Positions 50,257-59,037 of a stretch of 64,000 nt of DNA are shown here, piece by piece. A model generated the notes under the pieces. It did no database searches. It was not told the origin of the DNA and was given only the letters and a program-made list of their open reading frames with translations. How positions within the stretch are numbered: position 1 is the stretch's first letter; every line of letters begins with the position of its first letter. The translations under genes were made by a program, and so were the position numbers. Source of the DNA: Micromonospora pisi (GTDB lineage Bacteria; Actinomycetota; Actinomycetes; Mycobacteriales; Micromonosporaceae); the NCBI RefSeq assembly GCF_003633685.1, contig NZ_RBKT01000001.1, positions 7,502,001 to 7,566,000 on the forward strand, written 5' to 3'.

Positions 50257-51321
50257 GTGACGATCGACGTGCACGGCCATCTGAGCCCGCCCGAATCGAG
50301 GCTGCGCTATCCGATGCCCCGTACGCTCGGGCAGGTCGAGGAGATGATCTCCGCGAAGCTCGCCTGCGGCGTACGGGCCACCATTATCGGGAGCCCGGTC
50401 GGCGGCGGAGCGATGGTTCCCCTGCCGGGGGTCGACAACTACGCGCAGAGCGAGGACGACCTGGCCCGCCACGACGCGTGGCTGGCGGGCCTGGTCGACC
50501 GGTACCCCGAACGGCTGCGCGCGTACGTCTACGTCAACCCGTTCGGCGGAGCCGCGCACCTGCACCGGGTGGCGCAGACCGTACGCCAGCCGCAGTTCGT
50601 CGGGTTGATCGCGAACACCAGCGTCGCCGGCCGCTACCTGGACGCACCCGAGGCGGAGGACTTCTTCGCCCTCGCGGCGGAGGTGGACCTCCCCGTCCTG
50701 CTGCACCCACCCGCGAAGCCGGCGGCCGGTGCCGGCCTGGAGAACCTGCTGCTGATCGAGCAGTTGGGGCGGTTCGGTGACGTCACCATCGGGTTGGCCT
50801 GTTGCGTGCTCGGCGGTTGGTTGGACCGTTTTCCCGGGCTGAAGCTGATCGGTCCGACCGCGGGCGGTGCCCTCGGACTTCTGGTCGAGAAGCTCGACCG
50901 GATCATGCGGCCCACGCACTGGGACGGTGCTCCCGCGCCGCCGCAGGGCCCGTCGCCGCAGCAGGACCGCCCAGCGGCCGGCACGGCCCGAAGCGCCATG
51001 GGGCCGCCCCGGCTGATGCGGCGGCTGGCCGCGCTCGCCGCCCCGCCGAGCAGTTACCTGCCCCGGATCTGGGTGGACACGGCCACGCCGAGCGCGAACG
51101 CGGTCGACCTGGCGCTGCGGATCTTCGGCCCGGACCGGGTGCTGTTCGGCACCGACTCACCGCCGCTGCCGCACTCCGAGTCGGGAGCCACGCTCGACCT
51201 GCTCGACCGGCTCGGTGTGACCGGTGCGGTGCGGGACGGGATCGGCGAGGGCAATGCCCTGGCCCTGTTCGGCGACCGACTGCCGCCGGCCCCGAGAGAC
51301 GCCGTGGCGAGTGGCCGCTGA
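50257..51321 (+). CDS. Amidohydrolase-family protein (ACMSD-like TIM barrel)
   Basis: The 354-residue protein starts with the metal-binding motif TIDVHGHLSPP (HxH). It continues with LRAYVYVNPF, the strand with metal His LPVLLHPPAK, and a closing VLFGTDSPPLPHSE with the metal Asp, as in amidohydrolase_2 enzymes such as ACMSD-type decarboxylases. A Pro/Gln-rich insertion (about 225-255) interrupts the barrel between TAGGALGLLVEKLDRI and PPRLMRRLAAL. The His normally found in that first phrase (sAHgGG) is replaced by Thr-Ala. The start GTG at 50257 lacks a ribosome-binding site; a -10-like element lies 8-14 bases upstream. Confidence 0.75.
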   Translation: MTIDVHGHLSPPESRLRYPMPRTLGQVEEMISAKLACGVRATIIGSPVGGGAMVPLPGVDNYAQSEDDLARHDAWLAGLVDRYPERLRAYVYVNPFGGAAHLHRVAQTVRQPQFVGLIANTSVAGRYLDAPEAEDFFALAAEVDLPVLLHPPAKPAAGAGLENLLLIEQLGRFGDVTIGLACCVLGGWLDRFPGLKLIGPTAGGALGLLVEKLDRIMRPTHWDGAPAPPQGPSPQQDRPAAGTARSAMGPPRLMRRLAALAAPPSSYLPRIWVDTATPSANAVDLALRIFGPDRVLFGTDSPPLPHSESGATLDLLDRLGVTGAVRDGIGEGNALALFGDRLPPAPRDAVASGR

Positions 51322-51328
51322 CGACCCG

Positions 51329-51359
51329 GGTGGGCGTCCCGCCGCACGGGACGCCCACC
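51329..51359. terminator. Bidirectional hairpin between amidohydrolase and MFS small-subunit genes
   Basis: GGTGGGCGTCCCG (51329-51341) and CGGGACGCCCACC (51347-51359) form a perfect 13-bp stem with a five-base loop, between convergent stops at 51321 and 51365. Confidence 0.75.
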
Positions 51360-51364
51360 GACGG

Positions 51365-51505
51365 TCAGTGGGTGAAGAGGTTCACCGCGGTCCGCGCGGT
51401 CTGCACCACGCCGTAGCCGAGCAGGACGACGACGAGCAGCCAGGAGAGGGTGAGGCGGAGCCGCTGCCGGCCGACCGTCGGCTGGGTGTCCTCCGTTGCG
51501 GTCAT
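51365..51505 (-). CDS. MFS transporter small subunit (46 residues)
   Basis: The tiny protein MTATEDTQPTVGRQRLRLT is followed by one hydrophobic helix (SWLLVVVLLGYGVVQTARTAV) and a short end NLFTH. Its ATG at 51505 overlaps the stop of the OFA-family transporter (ATGA), so it is made with it. Single-helix small subunits in this exact position accompany actinobacterial and proteobacterial OFA transporters, which supports a real gene despite its size. It probably stabilises or regulates the transporter in the membrane. No independent ribosome-binding site is needed because of coupling. Confidence 0.75.
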   Translation of the reverse strand: MTATEDTQPTVGRQRLRLTLSWLLVVVLLGYGVVQTARTAVNLFTH

Positions 51506-52926
51506 CGGCTTGGCTCCTTCTGCGCGACGGTGCTGGCGGGTTCGGCCGGGACGTGCGGGGCGAGCGGTTCGTGGAAGCGCTCGGGCACCGGGCGGATGAG
51601 CAGGTTCGCCACGAACCCCACCGCCAGTACGCCGACCATGGTGAGCAGCGCCGGGCGGTAGGCGGCGGCGGTCAGCGTGCCGGGTTTGCCCTGGGCGTCG
51701 AGGAAACCGTTGATGATCAGGGGTCCGGCGACCCCGGCCGCGGACCAGGCGGTGAGCAGCCGGCCGTGGATGGCACCGACCTGGAAGGTGCCGAAAAGGT
51801 CCCGCAGGTACGCCGGGACGGTCGCGAACCCGCCGCCGTAGAACGAGAGGATCACGCAGGCGAGCAGTACGAAGAGGGCGGTCGAGGCGTGCCCGACGGT
51901 GGCGAGCAGCGTGTACAGCACCATTCCGCCGCCCAGATAGAGCAGGTAGATGGGCTTGCGGCCGATCAGGTCGGAGGTGGACGACCAGACGAACCGGCCG
52001 GCCATGTTGAACAGTGAGAGCAGTCCGACAAAACCGCCGGCGGCGGCCACCGCGACGGTGGAGACGCCGTTCTCCCGGAAGAAGTCCTGGATCATCGGAC
52101 TGGCCTGCTCGAGGATGCCGATGCCGGCGGTGACGTTGCAGAAGAGCACCACCCAGAGCAGCCAGAACGAGCGGGTCCGTACCGCGTTCGAGGCGGACAC
52201 GCTCGCCCGGGTCACGAGCGGCTTGACCGCCACCGTGGCGGGGTCGAAACCGGCCGGTCGCCAGCCGGGCGCCGGCACCCGGACGTTGACCACCCCGAAC
52301 ATCATGATGACGAAGTAGCCGAGTCCGAGGGTCAGGAAGAGCCCGACCAGGGCGCCGCCCGAGGCGACCGAGCCGGCGTTCGCCGGGTCGTAGCCGGAGT
52401 CGTAGAACGAGAGCAGTTGCCGGGAGAGCGGGCTGGCCAGCAGGGCCCCACCGCCGAAGCCCATGATGGCCAGACCGGTGGCGAGCCCCGGCCGGTCCGG
52501 GAACCACTTGATCAGGGTGGAGACCGGCGAGATGTAGCCGATGCCGAGGCCGATGCCACCGAGGAAGCCGTAGCCGAGATACACCAGCCAGAGTTGTGTC
52601 GTGGCGATGCCGAGGGCGCCGACCAGGAAGCCGGAGGCCCAGAAGCAGGCCGAGACGAACATCGCCTTCCGGGGGCCGTTCGCCTCGACCCAGGTGCCGC
52701 CGACGGCCGCGGAGAGTCCGAGCATCACGATGGCGATGCTGAAGATGATGCCGATCGCGGTCTGGCTGGCGTCGAAGTGGCTGATCAACGAGTTCTTGTA
52801 GACACTCGTCGCGTACGCCTGCCCGATGCACAGGTGCACCGAGAGCGCGGCGGGCGGGATGAGCCAGCGACTGTACCCCGGTGGTGCGATGGTGTGGGCG
52901 CGGTCGAGCGCCGAGAGAAATGGCAC
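51502..52926 (-). CDS. OFA-family MFS transporter (oxalate/formate antiporter-like)
   Basis: The 474-residue protein has twelve helices. N-terminal LIPPAALSVHLCIGQAYATSVYKNSL is the OFA family signature, followed by GGTWVEANGPRKAMFVSA (motif A), GLGIGYISPVSTLIKWFPDRPGLATGLAIMGFGGGALLASPL, and the second-half motif FVWSSTSDLIGRKPIYLLY. The family exchanges small organic anions such as oxalate, formate or lactate; the substrate here is not known and no oxalate decarboxylase is nearby. GTG at 52926 has AGAGG six bases before. It is translationally coupled to its small subunit. Confidence 0.9.
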   Translation of the reverse strand: MPFLSALDRAHTIAPPGYSRWLIPPAALSVHLCIGQAYATSVYKNSLISHFDASQTAIGIIFSIAIVMLGLSAAVGGTWVEANGPRKAMFVSACFWASGFLVGALGIATTQLWLVYLGYGFLGGIGLGIGYISPVSTLIKWFPDRPGLATGLAIMGFGGGALLASPLSRQLLSFYDSGYDPANAGSVASGGALVGLFLTLGLGYFVIMMFGVVNVRVPAPGWRPAGFDPATVAVKPLVTRASVSASNAVRTRSFWLLWVVLFCNVTAGIGILEQASPMIQDFFRENGVSTVAVAAAGGFVGLLSLFNMAGRFVWSSTSDLIGRKPIYLLYLGGGMVLYTLLATVGHASTALFVLLACVILSFYGGGFATVPAYLRDLFGTFQVGAIHGRLLTAWSAAGVAGPLIINGFLDAQGKPGTLTAAAYRPALLTMVGVLAVGFVANLLIRPVPERFHEPLAPHVPAEPASTVAQKEPSR

Positions 52927-53096
52927 GTGACACCTCTTTTCCGAGCCACTGCGCGGGGGATCGTCAACGGGCGGCGGTGTACGCCAGCGGCGTTGATTCA
53001 CGCATACCGTGCGGAACCGTACCGCCGGGGTGGGCCGCTGGCGCCGAACGTGATCATCTGCGCGATGGGCGGTCCGACCGGTGAGCCGAGCGGTGC

Positions 53097-54431
53097 CTAC
53101 GCCTGCTGACTGGCGACCGGATCGGGACGTACCGGATCGTCGTTGTCGTTGTCGTTGTCGTTGTCGCCCGACGCCGGCCCCGGTGCCTCCGGCCCGGCGC
53201 GACCGACGGCCTTCACCACCGCCACCGCCACCGCGGTGGTCAGCGGGATCGCCAGCACCAGCCCGATCGAGGCGACCAGGGTACGGACGATCTCCTCGGC
53301 GATCTGCGCACTGGTCAGTACGGCGAGCACCGGCCGGTCGTACGCGTTGATCAGCAACATGATCGGTAGCGCGGCCCCGGCGTAGGCGAACGCGATGGTG
53401 TAGACCGTCGAGGCGATGTGGTCCCGACCGATCCGCATGGCGCTGCCGAAGAGCTGTCGGGCCGACCGCTCCGGGGCGAGCTCGTGCAGCTCCCAGACCG
53501 CCGAGGACTGGGTGATGGTCACATCGTTGAGCACGCCCAGCCCGGCCACGATGATGCCGCAGAGCACGATGCCGGAGAGGTCGACCTGTCCGTTGTAGAC
53601 GGCCAGGGTCACCCCGTCGCTGTCGCCGAGCCCGGTCAGGTGCGCCGCGCCCGCCGCCCAGAGGCCGAGCCCGGCGGTGGCCAGCAGCCCGAACAGTGTC
53701 CCGGCCAACGCGGTCGTGGTCCGTGCCGAGAAGCCGTGGGCGAGGTAGAGGACGACGAACATGATCGCCGCGGCGCCGACCAGGCCCACCAGCAGCCCGG
53801 ACTCGCCGACCAGCAGTGCGGGCAGCATGAACTTGATGATGACCAGGTACGCGAAGCCGAGGCCCAGCAGCGCCTTCAGTCCACGCATCCGGGCGACCGC
53901 GACCACGAGCAGTGCGAACACCCCGGCGAGAATGCCGATCGGCAGCGTACGGGCGAAGTCGTAGAACGCGTACATCGCCGGCCCGGTCTGGTGGTTGAAG
54001 ACCCGGATGACCTTGATCCGGTCGCCGGCCTCCAGTCCGCTGCGGTACGACTCCGCCGGCACCTCCACGGTGACGATGCCGCCCGCTTCCGGCCCCGTCT
54101 CCAGCCGGGCCTGAACGGTCGCGCAGGTGACCATCCGGGGTCCCGCCTCGGGGCCGTTGCGCTGACCCGGGGCCGGACACTCGTACGGCGCCACGGTCTG
54201 CACCGTCGCCTCCGGATGGCTGAGTTCGCGCCCGCTCGTACCGGGGGCCGCGCTGGTGACCTGCTCGCCGCCGGGCCAGAGCAGGAGCAGGCCGACCAGG
54301 GTCAGCACGGCGAGCGGGGCGAGGATCAGGGTCAGTGGCACCAGTGCCCGACGGCGGGCCGCCACGCTCGCGGCTCTGTCGACCGCTGGCGCCGTACCGG
54401 GCGTTTCCGTGGAAGGGATGTGCGAGTGCAT
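53097..54431 (-). CDS. YibE/F-like multipass membrane protein
   Basis: The 444-residue protein begins with a cytosolic stretch and one helix (LVPLTLILAPLAVLTLVGLLLLW). An extracytoplasmic segment with cysteines (PYECPAPGQRN; MVTCATVQARL) and a beta-rich domain ending GDRIKVIRVF follow, then seven or more helices with the YibE/F pattern LLVVAVARMRGLKALLGLGFAYLVIIKFMLPAL and VLNDVTITQSSAVWELHEL. The function of this family is unknown. The C-terminal tail contains alternating Asp-Asn (DNDNDNDND) from a hexanucleotide repeat at 53139-53166. Confidence 0.88.
   Translation of the reverse strand: MHSHIPSTETPGTAPAVDRAASVAARRRALVPLTLILAPLAVLTLVGLLLLWPGGEQVTSAAPGTSGRELSHPEATVQTVAPYECPAPGQRNGPEAGPRMVTCATVQARLETGPEAGGIVTVEVPAESYRSGLEAGDRIKVIRVFNHQTGPAMYAFYDFARTLPIGILAGVFALLVVAVARMRGLKALLGLGFAYLVIIKFMLPALLVGESGLLVGLVGAAAIMFVVLYLAHGFSARTTTALAGTLFGLLATAGLGLWAAGAAHLTGLGDSDGVTLAVYNGQVDLSGIVLCGIIVAGLGVLNDVTITQSSAVWELHELAPERSARQLFGSAMRIGRDHIASTVYTIAFAYAGAALPIMLLINAYDRPVLAVLTSAQIAEEIVRTLVASIGLVLAIPLTTAVAVAVVKAVGRAGPEAPGPASGDNDNDNDNDDPVRPDPVASQQA
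53139..53166. repeat. Hexanucleotide microsatellite (GTCGTT)n in the YibE/F gene
   Basis: Four and two-thirds copies of GTCGTT encode the Asp-Asn tail of the YibE/F protein on the minus strand. The six-base unit keeps reading frame on expansion or contraction. Confidence 0.8.
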
Positions 54432-54475
54432 CTGCCGCTCCGGCGTTCTCTGCTGGTCAGGTGGTCGGGGTAGGC

Positions 54476-54509
54476 GCGTGGCCGCCGACCCGGGGGTCGA
54501 CGGCCACGC
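54476..54509 (-). terminator. Terminator downstream of the M14 carboxypeptidase gene
   Basis: GCGTGGCCG (54476-54484) pairs with CGGCCACGC (54501-54509), extended inward by CGACC/GGTCG past one mismatch, with a four-base loop. It begins 16 bases after the stop on the minus strand. Confidence 0.7.
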
Positions 54510-54524
54510 GGAACTGCTGGTGGA

Positions 54525-56942
54525 TCAGCTCTTCGGTACGTTCAGGACCTTCTCCTGGACCGTGCCGACGTTGCCGGCGATGTCGACGGCGAGCCAGCGA
54601 ACGGTGGTCTTCGCGGTGACGGTGATCCGCTCCGCACCCTCCCGGTAGCCGGCGAAGCCGAGCTTCAGCGACGAGGTGGTCGGCTCACTGCCGTCCAGGG
54701 TGTAGTAGACGTTCGCCGCTTCGCTGGTGGCGAAGGTGAAGTCGGTCGTACCGGCACCCTTGCTCTTCACCACCAGTTCGGCGGTCGGCTTGGACTTGTC
54801 CGCCGCGTACGCCTTCGCCACCTCGAGGATCGCGATCTGGCCGCTGGAGAACTCCATCGCCTCCTCGTGGCCCTCGCTGAATTCCGGCTGGAAGCCGACG
54901 GCGTCCCAGCGGTTGGTGGCGGGGTTGTACTTGTCCGCCCCGACCTCGAAGTTCCAGGCGATGATGCCCTTGTTGTACCAGTGCGCGTCCGCGCTGTTAC
55001 CGGCCGCCGAGTAGAGCACGTCGGTGGTCGGCCCGGTACGACCCGGCCAGATCGCCGTGCCCCGGTGCGACTGGACCGCGCTGAGGATCTTCGACGAGGC
55101 GTTCCAGAAGAAGTTCTCGGTGCCGAAGTCGGTCCGGGGCAGCACCTCGCGGCCGGCGGTCTTGTACGCACCCGGAGCCCACATGAAGTACCCACCGTAC
55201 GAGTGGGTGTTCATCGAGAACTTGATGTTCGGGTACGTGTTGATCAGCCAGTCCTCGTTCTTGGCCTCCGGCTCGGACTGCTCGCTCGGGCCCGCGTACG
55301 TGCCGCTGGTGCAGCTCGACGAGGCACCGTTGTAGCCGTCGTAGAACGAGCCCACGTTCTGGTTGCGGTTCAGGTCGACGCCCCACGAGTTGCGGTTCGC
55401 CGGGTCGGCCGTCGCGTCCGGGCAGTGGTTGGTCATGTTCTTACGCTGCGAGTTGAAGTCGTACATGCTGTAGTGCGCGCCGTCCGGGTTGACCACGGGC
55501 AGGATGAAGATGTCCAGCCCGTTGACCAGGTTCCGGGTCTTGGCGTCCTGCTCGTAGTTGCGCAGCAGCCGCTCGGCGGTCTCCAGGCAGGTGATCGGCG
55601 TGACCCACTCCCGGGCGTGCTGCTGGCAGTAGAGGTAGACGCCCGGCTTGGAGCCGTCCTTGGCCCGGCCGATCCGCAGCGCCTTCATCTGGAACGGCTC
55701 GCGGGAGATGCTCGGCGGCGCCTGGAGGTTGTCGCTGAGCCGGGTGGCTCCGGCGGTGGCCACCAGGCCGGCACCGGCGTTACCCCGGTAGGTGCTCGCG
55801 GTGAGCAGGGCGGACGCGGCGGCGTCGGCGTTCAGCGCCGCGACCACCTGAGCGGCGGTGCTGGTCAGCGCGCCGGTGCCGTCGGTGGCGAGCGAGACCA
55901 CCACGGTCTTGCCGGCGACCAGTACGGTCAGCGGCTGGTTGGCGGCCCCCGGGTTGATCAGCGACACACTGGTGTCGTTGCCGCCCTCGTGGCCCCACGC
56001 CTTGGTGGTGACGTAGAAGGTGCTCGCCGCCGCCGTGCCGAACTGGGCCTGCGCCTTGCGGCGGTAGCCGTTGGTCAGGTTCGGCAGGTCGATGATCTGG
56101 GTGATCTTCGGGAACTCCGCCGCGAGCCCGACGATCCGTTCGGTGATCTCGGTCGGGTCCATGTAGTGGTCGACGAAGTCGGAGACGTAGTGCTCGTCCG
56201 GCGCCTCCTTCGGCTTGCCCAGCCACTGGGTGACCGACGCCTTGACGGTGCCGCCCTTGCTGCTGGTGAAGGTGACCCGGTTCGGCTCCGCCGTGGTCAG
56301 CGCGAGCGGGGAGGTGAACCGGTGGTACATGTACTGGCCGGCGTCGGTGAACCGGGACATGGTGGCGGTTCCGCCGGAGGCCGGCGGGGTGTCCATGCCG
56401 GTGTCCCAGCTCGCGGTGATCACCGTGGCCGCGTCCGCTCCCGCGTCCGACTTGACCTCGAACGAGAGGAACCGGTTACCGTCGAGGCTCGTGAACCACT
56501 CGGCCCGCAGCACGGTGAGCTGGTCGTCGTCCAGGGCGGCGGCGTCGACCGCCGCGATGGCGGCCTTGCGCTCGGCGACGTTGGCGCGGTAGTCGTCCTG
56601 GTCGGAAATCTTGCCCTGGACGTCGAAGCCCATGGCGCGCAGCGCCGTGGTCTCCTCCGGGCTGAGGACGGCGTGGACCTCGATGCCGTCTTCCAGTGGC
56701 TTGTTGTACTCGACGAGGTCGACGCCGAGGTCGGCGAGGCGGTCCACCTCGCCCTTGTCGGCGGCGACGATGCGCATGAGCGCGACGCCGTTCTGTTCGG
56801 TGCTGGACTTCCGGCTCGGCTCCACCTGCCCGTTGTCGGCGGGGCTGGCGAGCGTCGGCAGGGCGCCGAGGAGCAGCGCGGTCGGTACGGTGAGTAGGGC
56901 CACCAGACGGCTTGCTCTGGCCGGTCTTCTGATACTCCTCAT
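54525..56942 (-). CDS. Secreted M14-family zinc carboxypeptidase with C-terminal beta domain
   Basis: The 805-residue precursor has a Sec signal peptide (MRSIRRPARASRLVALLTVP, cleavage near LASPA), a propeptide-like region (about 45-235), and an M14 peptidase domain from about 240. Zinc ligands are His442 and Glu445 (QQHAREWVTP) and His580 (NTHSYGG), the catalytic base is Glu666 (WNFEVGAD), and the substrate-binding VDLNRNQN is present. An extra block of about 95 residues (350-430) splits the early peptidase domain. A chitobiase-type or Fn3-like beta domain with YYTLDGSEPT ends the protein. The ATG at 56942 has AAGG nine bases upstream; an ATG at 56951 abuts it and is less likely. Confidence 0.9.
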   Translation of the reverse strand: MRSIRRPARASRLVALLTVPTALLLGALPTLASPADNGQVEPSRKSSTEQNGVALMRIVAADKGEVDRLADLGVDLVEYNKPLEDGIEVHAVLSPEETTALRAMGFDVQGKISDQDDYRANVAERKAAIAAVDAAALDDDQLTVLRAEWFTSLDGNRFLSFEVKSDAGADAATVITASWDTGMDTPPASGGTATMSRFTDAGQYMYHRFTSPLALTTAEPNRVTFTSSKGGTVKASVTQWLGKPKEAPDEHYVSDFVDHYMDPTEITERIVGLAAEFPKITQIIDLPNLTNGYRRKAQAQFGTAAASTFYVTTKAWGHEGGNDTSVSLINPGAANQPLTVLVAGKTVVVSLATDGTGALTSTAAQVVAALNADAAASALLTASTYRGNAGAGLVATAGATRLSDNLQAPPSISREPFQMKALRIGRAKDGSKPGVYLYCQQHAREWVTPITCLETAERLLRNYEQDAKTRNLVNGLDIFILPVVNPDGAHYSMYDFNSQRKNMTNHCPDATADPANRNSWGVDLNRNQNVGSFYDGYNGASSSCTSGTYAGPSEQSEPEAKNEDWLINTYPNIKFSMNTHSYGGYFMWAPGAYKTAGREVLPRTDFGTENFFWNASSKILSAVQSHRGTAIWPGRTGPTTDVLYSAAGNSADAHWYNKGIIAWNFEVGADKYNPATNRWDAVGFQPEFSEGHEEAMEFSSGQIAILEVAKAYAADKSKPTAELVVKSKGAGTTDFTFATSEAANVYYTLDGSEPTTSSLKLGFAGYREGAERITVTAKTTVRWLAVDIAGNVGTVQEKVLNVPKS

Positions 56943-57029
56943 CAGAGGCATCCTTCGGTCGACGCGTGCACGGAGACCGCCCACGGCAGGTCGATTGCCG
57001 GGGCGGTCGTTGATGATCACGTTGCGCGA

Positions 57030-57059
57030 AGTCTGTTGTGTGCCGCGTCACCTTGTCAA
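57030..57059 (-). promoter_or_regulatory. Promoter of the M14 carboxypeptidase gene
   Basis: On the minus strand TTGACA (57059-57054), 18 bases, CAGACT (57035-57030). Predicted leader about 80 bases. Confidence 0.4.
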
Positions 57060-57177
57060 GGATCATGAATGCGAGGCTGATCGATCAGTGGTTGATCCAC
57101 GGCCAATCGTCGATCTTGGACTGTCCGTGCGCCGGAACGAGGTTCAGCCGAAGGTGCGGCGAGACCTGTCTGGCCAG

Positions 57178-57194
57178 CGGCGCGTCGCGCGCCG
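57178..57194 (-). terminator. Short hairpin after the Tat amidohydrolase gene
   Basis: CGGCGCG and CGCGCCG form a perfect 7-bp stem with loop TCG, 30 bases after the stop at 57224 on the minus strand. Short, so weaker than the other terminators listed. Confidence 0.4.
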
Positions 57195-57223
57195 ATCCAC
57201 CGGCGTACGAGATGTGGGCGAGG

Positions 57224-58834
57224 CTAGCGACCGCCTTGGCGGACCCGGCGTGCCGTCGGGGTGGGAAGGGCGGGATGGCAGGGGCAGGAGGGGGCGCGGC
57301 GGGCAAGGGTGGGGTTCGCGGCGGCGGACTCGACGTCGGCGAGCATCCGGGAGCGCTGGGCGGACGTGATCAGGCGCCCCCGGGTGACGACGGCGTGGAT
57401 CCGTCGGGTGTTGCGGATGTCGGCCAACGGGTCGGCGTCGAGCAGCACCAGGTCGGCGACCCTGCCCCGCTGGACGGTGCCGGTGGTCTGCTCCTCGCCG
57501 AGGTAGCGCGCGGCGTTGCGGGTCACGCTCTGCAGCGCCTCCAGTTCGCTCAGGCCGGCGTCGACCAGCAGGGCCAGTTCGTCGTGCAGGCTGAACCCCG
57601 GGAAGCAGTACGGGTTGCCGCAGTCGGTCCCACCGACGATGGCCACCCCGGTCCGCTGCGCGTGTCCCACCAGCCGTGACAGGAACTGGAAGAACTCGCG
57701 CTGCCGTACGGTCCGTTCCGGCGTGTTGGGCGCGAAGATCTTGACCCGTTCGGCCCAGGTCGCCCGGTACGACGCGGGCATGTACCTCATCCGGGGGTCG
57801 GCGGCGAACGTGTCGGCGGGGGAGTTCACCACCCGGTTGACCGCCAGCGTCGGCGACAGCCAGGTCCCGTTGCGGGCCAGACGCCGGAACAGCCCCACCG
57901 CCCGGCGCAGGCTGAAGCTCTCCGTGGCCTCCCACTCCCACTCGCGCATCAGATAGAAGTACGCGGTCGGGTCGGTGACCGGGGTTTCCGCGATCCGCTG
58001 GGTGAACTCCCGTTCGCGCAGCGAGGTCGCCACCGGGAGGCCGAACAGGTGCTCGAACGAGCGTTGCCCCAGGTCGCTCGCCTCGGCGGCGGTCACCCGG
58101 TAGGGCAGGTGTCCGGCGACCGGCAGCCGCTGGCGGCGGGCCTCGTCCATGATCGCGAAGTACGCGTCCCGCCCGAGGTAGGAGTAGACCTTGACGAAGT
58201 CCGCGCCCTCGTCCCTGGACCGGCGTACGGCGGCGCGTGCCTCGGTCGGCGTACGGACCAGGACGGCCGGGGGACCGAGGATCGTCGGGGGCTCGTCGAT
58301 GATCGGGCTCGCCACCCGCATCCGTGGTCCCAGGGCCTGCCCGGCGTCGATCCGCCGGCGTAGCGCCTCCACCTCGGGGTAGCCCCACATCTCCCGGATG
58401 CCGGTGACCCCGTTGGCGAGGTGCAGGGGCGGGAAGATGTCCTCGTCGACGGTGCCGTGCGCGTGCATGTCCCAGAGCCCGGGGATGACGAACTTGCCTC
58501 GGGCGTCGACGATCCGTACGCCGTTGGTCCGGGGTGCCGGCCGGCCGCGGATCAGGCTGACGATCCGGTCACCGGCGAGGACCACGCTCGTGTCGGGTCG
58601 GGGACGTGCGTTGGTGCCGTCGATCACCGTGGCGCCGGCGAGCACCATGATCGCGGCATCGGCCGGGTCTTCGGCCCAGACCTTCGGCGCGGCGGCGAGG
58701 AGTGCGCCGCCGGTGGCGGCGACGCCGACGCCGCCGAGGGAGAGCCAGCGCAGGAACTCCCGCCGGCTCGACTCCGGAGCGGTGGTCGGCTCGGGTGCCG
58801 TGCTGGCAGATTCCGGGTGTGCTGCTTCGGACAT
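57224..58834 (-). CDS. Tat-exported amidohydrolase-family protein (imidazolonepropionase/prolidase-like)
   Basis: The 536-residue precursor has a twin-arginine signal (ESSRREFLRWLSLGGVGVAATGGALLAA). The metallo-dependent hydrolase that follows has composite-domain strand VIDGTNARPRPDTSV, metal HxH in GLWDMHAHGTVDED, a Lys in DFVKVYSYLG that may be the carboxylated bridging residue, His in PVAGHLPYRV and FEHLFGL, and Asp in IVGGTDCGNPY. These are the ligands of the binuclear amidohydrolase_1 subgroup, which hydrolyses amides, dipeptides or lactones. The C-terminal 35 residues are low complexity. Location outside the cytoplasm and substrate are inferred. Confidence 0.88.
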   Translation of the reverse strand: MSEAAHPESASTAPEPTTAPESSRREFLRWLSLGGVGVAATGGALLAAAPKVWAEDPADAAIMVLAGATVIDGTNARPRPDTSVVLAGDRIVSLIRGRPAPRTNGVRIVDARGKFVIPGLWDMHAHGTVDEDIFPPLHLANGVTGIREMWGYPEVEALRRRIDAGQALGPRMRVASPIIDEPPTILGPPAVLVRTPTEARAAVRRSRDEGADFVKVYSYLGRDAYFAIMDEARRQRLPVAGHLPYRVTAAEASDLGQRSFEHLFGLPVATSLREREFTQRIAETPVTDPTAYFYLMREWEWEATESFSLRRAVGLFRRLARNGTWLSPTLAVNRVVNSPADTFAADPRMRYMPASYRATWAERVKIFAPNTPERTVRQREFFQFLSRLVGHAQRTGVAIVGGTDCGNPYCFPGFSLHDELALLVDAGLSELEALQSVTRNAARYLGEEQTTGTVQRGRVADLVLLDADPLADIRNTRRIHAVVTRGRLITSAQRSRMLADVESAAANPTLARRAPSCPCHPALPTPTARRVRQGGR

Positions 58835-58900
58835 TCCCTCTTCCCTTCGGCCCGGACGACAGGAGGGCGGCAGGAGGGTGCCGCGGCGGAGCGCGACCCT

Positions 58901-58929
58901 AATCTAACGGCGCCGGCATCCGGGTCGAC
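58901..58929 (-). promoter_or_regulatory. Promoter candidate of the Tat amidohydrolase gene
   Basis: On the minus strand GTCGAC (58929-58924), 17 bases, TAGATT (58906-58901), giving a leader of about 60 bases. The -10 box is good, the -35 box weak. Confidence 0.35.
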
Positions 58930-59001
58930 GAGACCTGTCGGCATGCCGACCCGCCGCAGCCGGCACCTTTACGGCCGGGGCGCGGAGCGGGAAAAAATCA
59001 T

Positions 59002-59031
59002 TTGTGAGTGAGCCGCTCACTCAGTTACTGT
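59002..59031 (+). promoter_or_regulatory. Leaderless promoter of the TetR gene
   Basis: TTGTGA (59002-59007), 18 bases, TACTGT (59026-59031). Transcription is predicted to begin at about 59038, the GTG start codon; no ribosome-binding site is visible. The 19-bp palindrome occupies the spacer. Confidence 0.5.
59005..59023. promoter_or_regulatory. Perfect 19-bp palindromic TetR operator
   Basis: TGAGTGAGC-C-GCTCACTCA has 9-bp perfect arms and sits between the -35 and -10 boxes of the tetR-exporter operon. GAGTGAG/CTCACTC arms are a common TetR-family operator type, so autorepression by the adjacent regulator is very likely. Confidence 0.8.
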
Positions 59032-59037
59032 CGCCCG

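Noticed and set aside
54867-56897. A 676-codon plus-strand frame opposite the M14 carboxypeptidase
   Set aside because: It is Val/Arg/Gly-rich without domains, while the minus strand has a signal peptide and complete zinc site.
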